Below, one piece after another: positions 5,677 to 8,481 of a stretch of DNA of 8,481 bases. The first letter of the stretch is position 1, and each line of letters begins with the position of its first letter. The stretch is taken from positions 1 to 8,481 of the forward strand of contig JAJRUE010000163.1 in assembly GCA_024277955.1 (NCBI GenBank). Reading direction: 5' to 3'. The stretch is from Alphaproteobacteria bacterium. GTDB lineage: Bacteria; Pseudomonadota; Alphaproteobacteria; Rhodobacterales; Rhodobacteraceae. The notes beneath the pieces are model-generated. The model was not told where the DNA came from. It worked only from the letters and a program-made list of their open reading frames with translations, and made no database searches. Made by a program: the position numbers and the translations under genes.

Positions 5677-6306
5677 TCAGACGTGGGCCGGCCCGCCCTC
5701 GGAACGCGCATTCAGCTTGACCCGCGTGCCGATCGGCACCCGGTCGTAAATGTCGATGACCTGGTCATTCACCAGTCGGGCGCAGCCGTTGCTGACCGCG
5801 CCGCCGATGGTCGCCGGGTCGTTGGTGCCGTGGATGCGCAGATAGCTGTCGCCGTTCTCCTTGGTGAAGAGATACAGCGCGCGCGCCCCAAGCGGGTTGT
5901 CGATGCCGCCGGGCAGGCCCTGGACCACCGGCTTGTAGATCTCGGGCTGACGTTCGAGCATTCCCGGCGTCGGCACCCAGGTCGGCCATTCCCGCTTCAT
6001 CCCGACATAATATTCGCCGGGGTGATACAGACTGCCCATGCCGACCCCGACCGTGTAGCGCAGGGCGGTGTTGTTGGGCAGGGTCCAGTAGAGATAGAAA
6101 AAGTCCGGATCCACATGCACTTCGAACGGCTTGAAGCCGGGCCGCAGCCTGACGATGCGCGGCAGTTGTTCTTCGGGCAGGTTGTAGTCGGGGATCAAGG
6201 CATCCAGCGGGTTGTCGCCCCGCGCCGCCAGCGCCCCGGAACCGGCCCCAAGCGCCAGCCCGCCCGCGGCCAGACCTGTTTTCACGAATGCACGTCGGTT
6301 GATCAT
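5677..6306 (-). CDS. L,D-transpeptidase (YkuD domain) with Tat-type signal peptide
   Basis: The 209-residue protein has the YkuD/ErfK catalytic signature: IHGTNDPATIGG with His159, then AVSNGCARLVN with Ser172, Cys175 and Arg177. Such enzymes use the cysteine to make 3-3 cross-links in peptidoglycan or to attach outer-membrane proteins to it, in the periplasm. The N-terminus MINRRAFVKTGLAAGG has a twin-arginine pattern followed by an Ala/Gly-rich hydrophobic stretch ending near ALAAR (about residue 29), so Tat export is predicted. No LysM or other wall-binding domain is present, unlike longer relatives such as YcfS. The ATG at 6306 is preceded by AGAGGG at seven bases. A longer in-frame start at 6411 was rejected because it would hide the signal peptide behind 35 residues encoded partly by a palindrome. 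It lies downstream of pnp on the same strand but is separated by a terminator-like stem, so it probably has its own promoter. Confidence 0.93.
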   Translation of the reverse strand: MINRRAFVKTGLAAGGLALGAGSGALAARGDNPLDALIPDYNLPEEQLPRIVRLRPGFKPFEVHVDPDFFYLYWTLPNNTALRYTVGVGMGSLYHPGEYYVGMKREWPTWVPTPGMLERQPEIYKPVVQGLPGGIDNPLGARALYLFTKENGDSYLRIHGTNDPATIGGAVSNGCARLVNDQVIDIYDRVPIGTRVKLNARSEGGPAHV

Positions 6307-6377
6307 GTCATTGCCCTCTTGCCTGCAGTTCCCGTTCGGCAGCTGTTCGATCGCCCCACCTGGCCACCAGGCGCAAC

Positions 6378-6401
6378 CCAAGGTTTTTGCAAAAACCTTG
6401 G
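6378..6401. repeat. Perfect 24-bp palindrome upstream of the L,D-transpeptidase
   Basis: CCAAGGTTTTTG is followed directly by its exact reverse complement CAAAAACCTTGG. It lies 72 bases before the transpeptidase ATG. As RNA it could form a 9-10 bp hairpin from either strand; as DNA it could be a dimer-binding site. From memory, similar AAGGTTTTT palindromes are frequent in Rhodobacterales intergenic DNA; only one copy is present here. Confidence 0.75.
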
Positions 6402-6425
6402 ACCGTCGCACCTGTTCGCCAAACG

Positions 6426-6447
6426 GTGCCCCGGCCTAACCGGGCAC
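6426..6447. repeat. Imperfect inverted repeat in pnp/transpeptidase gap
   Basis: GTGCCC (6426-6431) pairs with GGGCAC (6442-6447). After one bulged C, GG (6433-6434) pairs with CC (6440-6441), leaving the loop CCTAA. A separate 10-bp palindrome, ATTGGCCAAT, follows at 6454-6463. No role can be assigned beyond possible RNA folding or protein binding. Confidence 0.5.
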
Positions 6448-6475
6448 TGCGAAATTGGCCAATAACGTTTTCGTA

Positions 6476-6512
6476 GGGAAAGGGCCCCGGCGTTGCCGCG
6501 GGGCCCTTTCCC
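6476..6512 (-). terminator. Strong stem-loop after pnp (probable terminator)
   Basis: GGGAAAGGGCCCC (6476-6488) pairs perfectly with GGGGCCCTTTCCC (6500-6512), extended by one more G-C pair, around a nine-base loop. On the minus strand it begins 20 bases after the pnp stop. The 3' arm ends in CCTTTCCC but no real T-run follows, so it may act as a terminator or as a 3' stabilising stem. Confidence 0.65.
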
Positions 6513-6532
6513 TGTTCGTAGCGATGTGGCGA

Positions 6533-8481
6533 TCAGCCGTCCGACTTGATCTCTTCACCGGTTTCCTGGTCGACCATTTTCATCGCCAGACGCACCTTGC
6601 CGCGGTCGTCGAAGCCCAGGAGCTTGACCCAGACTTCCTGGCCCTCTTTCAGCACATCCGAAGGATGGGTCAGCCGGCGGTTTTCGATCTGGCTGACATG
6701 CACCAGCCCGTCGCGCTTGCCAAAGAAGTTCACGAACGCGCCGAAGTCGACGATCTTGACCACCTTGCCGCGGTAGATCTTGCCTTCTTCCGGCTCGGCC
6801 ACGATCGCGTTGATCATCTCGTAGGCCTTCTGGATCGCATCGTTGTTGGGCGAGGCGATCTTGATGATGCCGTCGTCGTTGATGTCGACCTTGGCGCCCG
6901 ACACTTCGACGATCTCGCGGATCACCTTGCCGCCCGAGCCGATCACTTCCCGGATCTTGTCGGTGGGGATCTGCATGGTCTCGATACGCGGCGCGTGGAC
7001 CGAGAATTCGGCGGTTTCGCTCAGCGCCTTGTTCATCTCGCCCAGAATATGCAGCCGCGCGTCCCTGGCCTGCGCCAGCGCGGTCTTCATGATTTCTGGC
7101 GTGATCCCGGCCACCTTGATGTCCATCTGCAACGACGTGATGCCGTTTTCAGTGCCCGCGACCTTGAAGTCCATGTCGCCCAGGTGATCCTCATCGCCCA
7201 GGATGTCGGTCAGGATGGCATAGTCGCCGCTGTCCTCAAGGATCAGCCCCATCGCGATACCCGCAACCGGCGCTTTCAGCGGAACACCCGCATCCATCAT
7301 CGACAGCGACCCGCCGCAAACCGACGCCATGGATGACGATCCGTTGCTCTCGGTGATCTCCGATACCACGCGAATGGTGTAGGGGAAATCGGTCGCCGCC
7401 GGCAGAACCGCCTGCAGCGCGCGCCAGGCCAGCTTGCCGTGGCCGATCTCGCGACGCCCGGTAAAGCCGAAGCGGCCGACCTCGCCCACCGAATAGGGCG
7501 GGAAGTTGTAATGCAGCATGAAGTTCGACTTGTAGGTGCCGTGCAGCGCGTCGATCATCTGTTCGTCGTCGCCGGTGCCCAGCGTGGTCACCACCAGCGC
7601 TTGCGTCTCACCACGGGTGAACAGGGCCGAGCCGTGGGTGCGCGGCAAGAGGCCGGTTTCCGCCACGATCGGACGCACGGTCGTCAGGTCGCGCCCGTCG
7701 ATCCGCTTGCCGGTCTTGACCACGTCGCCGCGCAGGATCTCGGCTTCCAGCTTTTTCAGGGCCGAGCCGAGGTTTTCATCTTCCTGCTGCTCTTCGGAAA
7801 GCTTGGCGACGATCTCTTCGCGCGCCGCGGCCACGGCGGCCACGCGCTCCTGCTTGTCGGTGTGCTTGTAGGCCGCGCGCAGCGCCTTTTCGCCGGCCTT
7901 CTTCACCGCCTTGTAAAGCTCGCTGTAATCCGGCGGCTGGAAATCGAACGGCTCTTTCGCCGCGTCCTCGGCCAGATCGATGATCAGGTCGATCACCGGC
8001 TGGATCTGTTCATGGGCAAAGGTCACGGCCCCCAGCATCTCTTCTTCGCTCAGCTCGTAGGCTTCGCTTTCAACCATCATCACGGCGTCCTTGGTCCCGG
8101 CAACCACCAGGTCCAGGCGCTGCTCGGGGTTCTCGCGCAGCTTGTGCATCTCGTCGATTTCCGGGTTCAGGATGTATTCGCCATCCTCATACCCCACGCG
8201 GGCGCCGGCAATCGGCCCCATGAAAGGCGCGCCCGAAATCGTCAGCGCGGCACTTGCGGCGATCATCGCCACGATGTCCGGGTCATTCACCAGGTCGTGG
8301 CTCAGCACCGTGCAGATCACCAGAACCTCGTTCTTGAAGCCCGGCACGAACAGCGGCCGGATCGGCCGGTCGATCAGGCGCGATGTCAGCGTTTCCTTTT
8401 CGGTCGGCCGCGCCTCACGCTTGAAGAAGCCGCCCGGCACCTTGCCGGCGGCATAGTATTTTTCATTGTAGTGAACCGTCA
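6533..8481 (-). CDS. pnp: Polynucleotide phosphorylase (PNPase), 5' end outside window
   Basis: The 648 visible residues run in frame to the right edge. They start at TVHYNEKYYAAGKVPGGFF, which corresponds to about residue 60 of E. coli PNPase, so roughly 60 residues are missing. PNPase degrades RNA 3'-to-5' by phosphorolysis, as a trimer and often in a degradosome with RNase E. The order is first RNase PH domain (ETLTSRLIDRPIRPLF), helical linker, second RNase PH domain, KH domain (VIGSGGKVIREI, near 6910-6950) and S1 domain (from IYRGKVVKIVDFGAFVNFFG, near 6780, to about 6565). The catalytic residues equivalent to E. coli Asp486, Asp492 and Lys494 are present in DEDHLGDMDFKVAG (codons at 7187, 7169 and 7163). 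The protein ends shortly after S1 (TGEEIKSDG). An apparent start at 8440 is an internal GTG codon and not the real one. rpsO often lies upstream, outside this window. Confidence 0.97.
   Translation of the reverse strand, partial: TVHYNEKYYAAGKVPGGFFKREARPTEKETLTSRLIDRPIRPLFVPGFKNEVLVICTVLSHDLVNDPDIVAMIAASAALTISGAPFMGPIAGARVGYEDGEYILNPEIDEMHKLRENPEQRLDLVVAGTKDAVMMVESEAYELSEEEMLGAVTFAHEQIQPVIDLIIDLAEDAAKEPFDFQPPDYSELYKAVKKAGEKALRAAYKHTDKQERVAAVAAAREEIVAKLSEEQQEDENLGSALKKLEAEILRGDVVKTGKRIDGRDLTTVRPIVAETGLLPRTHGSALFTRGETQALVVTTLGTGDDEQMIDALHGTYKSNFMLHYNFPPYSVGEVGRFGFTGRREIGHGKLAWRALQAVLPAATDFPYTIRVVSEITESNGSSSMASVCGGSLSMMDAGVPLKAPVAGIAMGLILEDSGDYAILTDILGDEDHLGDMDFKVAGTENGITSLQMDIKVAGITPEIMKTALAQARDARLHILGEMNKALSETAEFSVHAPRIETMQIPTDKIREVIGSGGKVIREIVEVSGAKVDINDDGIIKIASPNNDAIQKAYEMINAIVAEPEEGKIYRGKVVKIVDFGAFVNFFGKRDGLVHVSQIENRRLTHPSDVLKEGQEVWVKLLGFDDRGKVRLAMKMVDQETGEEIKSDG

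Noticed and set aside
6307..6411. A 35-residue N-terminal extension of the L,D-transpeptidase.
   Set aside because: It would be encoded across the 24-bp palindrome and would bury the twin-arginine signal. The ATG at 6306 has a proper ribosome site.
5167..6465. A long plus-strand open frame (432 codons) opposite the GT2 and L,D-transpeptidase genes.
   Set aside because: It is antisense to two genes with complete catalytic motifs, spans the gap between them, and shows no recognisable domain.
6455..7336. A plus-strand open frame (293 codons) opposite pnp.
   Set aside because: It is the mirror of PNPase codons, with His/Asp-rich low-complexity composition and no ribosome site or domain.

Overview
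The window is GC-rich DNA with tightly packed genes. Protein similarity (PNPase, RluA, RgpF-like and GT2 proteins) and the style of the intergenic motifs suggest an alphaproteobacterium of the order Rhodobacterales (Roseobacter/Paracoccaceae group). That placement comes from recall of such genomes, not from a search. No rRNA, tRNA, CRISPR array, phage gene or complete insertion sequence is visible.

Layout. At the left edge the start of a stand-alone STAS (anti-anti-sigma type) gene runs leftward. It is divergent from a rightward, translationally coupled trio: a thiolase, a free methionine-(R)-sulfoxide reductase (msrC, a GAF protein) and a GFA/CENP-V zinc-fold protein. The 93-bp divergent gap holds a perfect odd-centred palindrome that looks like an operator. 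After a terminator-like gap comes rluA (pseudouridine synthase, rightward), then a rightward RgpF-family (rhamnan synthesis F) gene. A leftward family 2 glycosyltransferase converges on it. Between these two polysaccharide genes lies a 168-bp non-coding element with terminal inverted repeats, an internal palindrome and flanking TA dinucleotides. It is best read as a MITE. Further right, all leftward, are a Tat-signal L,D-transpeptidase and pnp (polynucleotide phosphorylase), whose 5' end lies outside the window. The gap between pnp and the transpeptidase is crowded with inverted repeats, including a 13-14 bp stem just after the pnp stop and a perfect 24-bp palindrome.

How the genes work together. 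The genes are mostly housekeeping: acyl-CoA metabolism, oxidised methionine repair, rRNA/tRNA modification and RNA turnover. Two envelope functions are added, a glycan-building pair (RgpF-like plus GT2) and a peptidoglycan or outer-membrane cross-linking enzyme. I see no convincing new multi-gene system. The most unusual signals are non-coding: the putative MITE, the palindrome cluster before the transpeptidase, and the operator-like palindrome in front of the thiolase.
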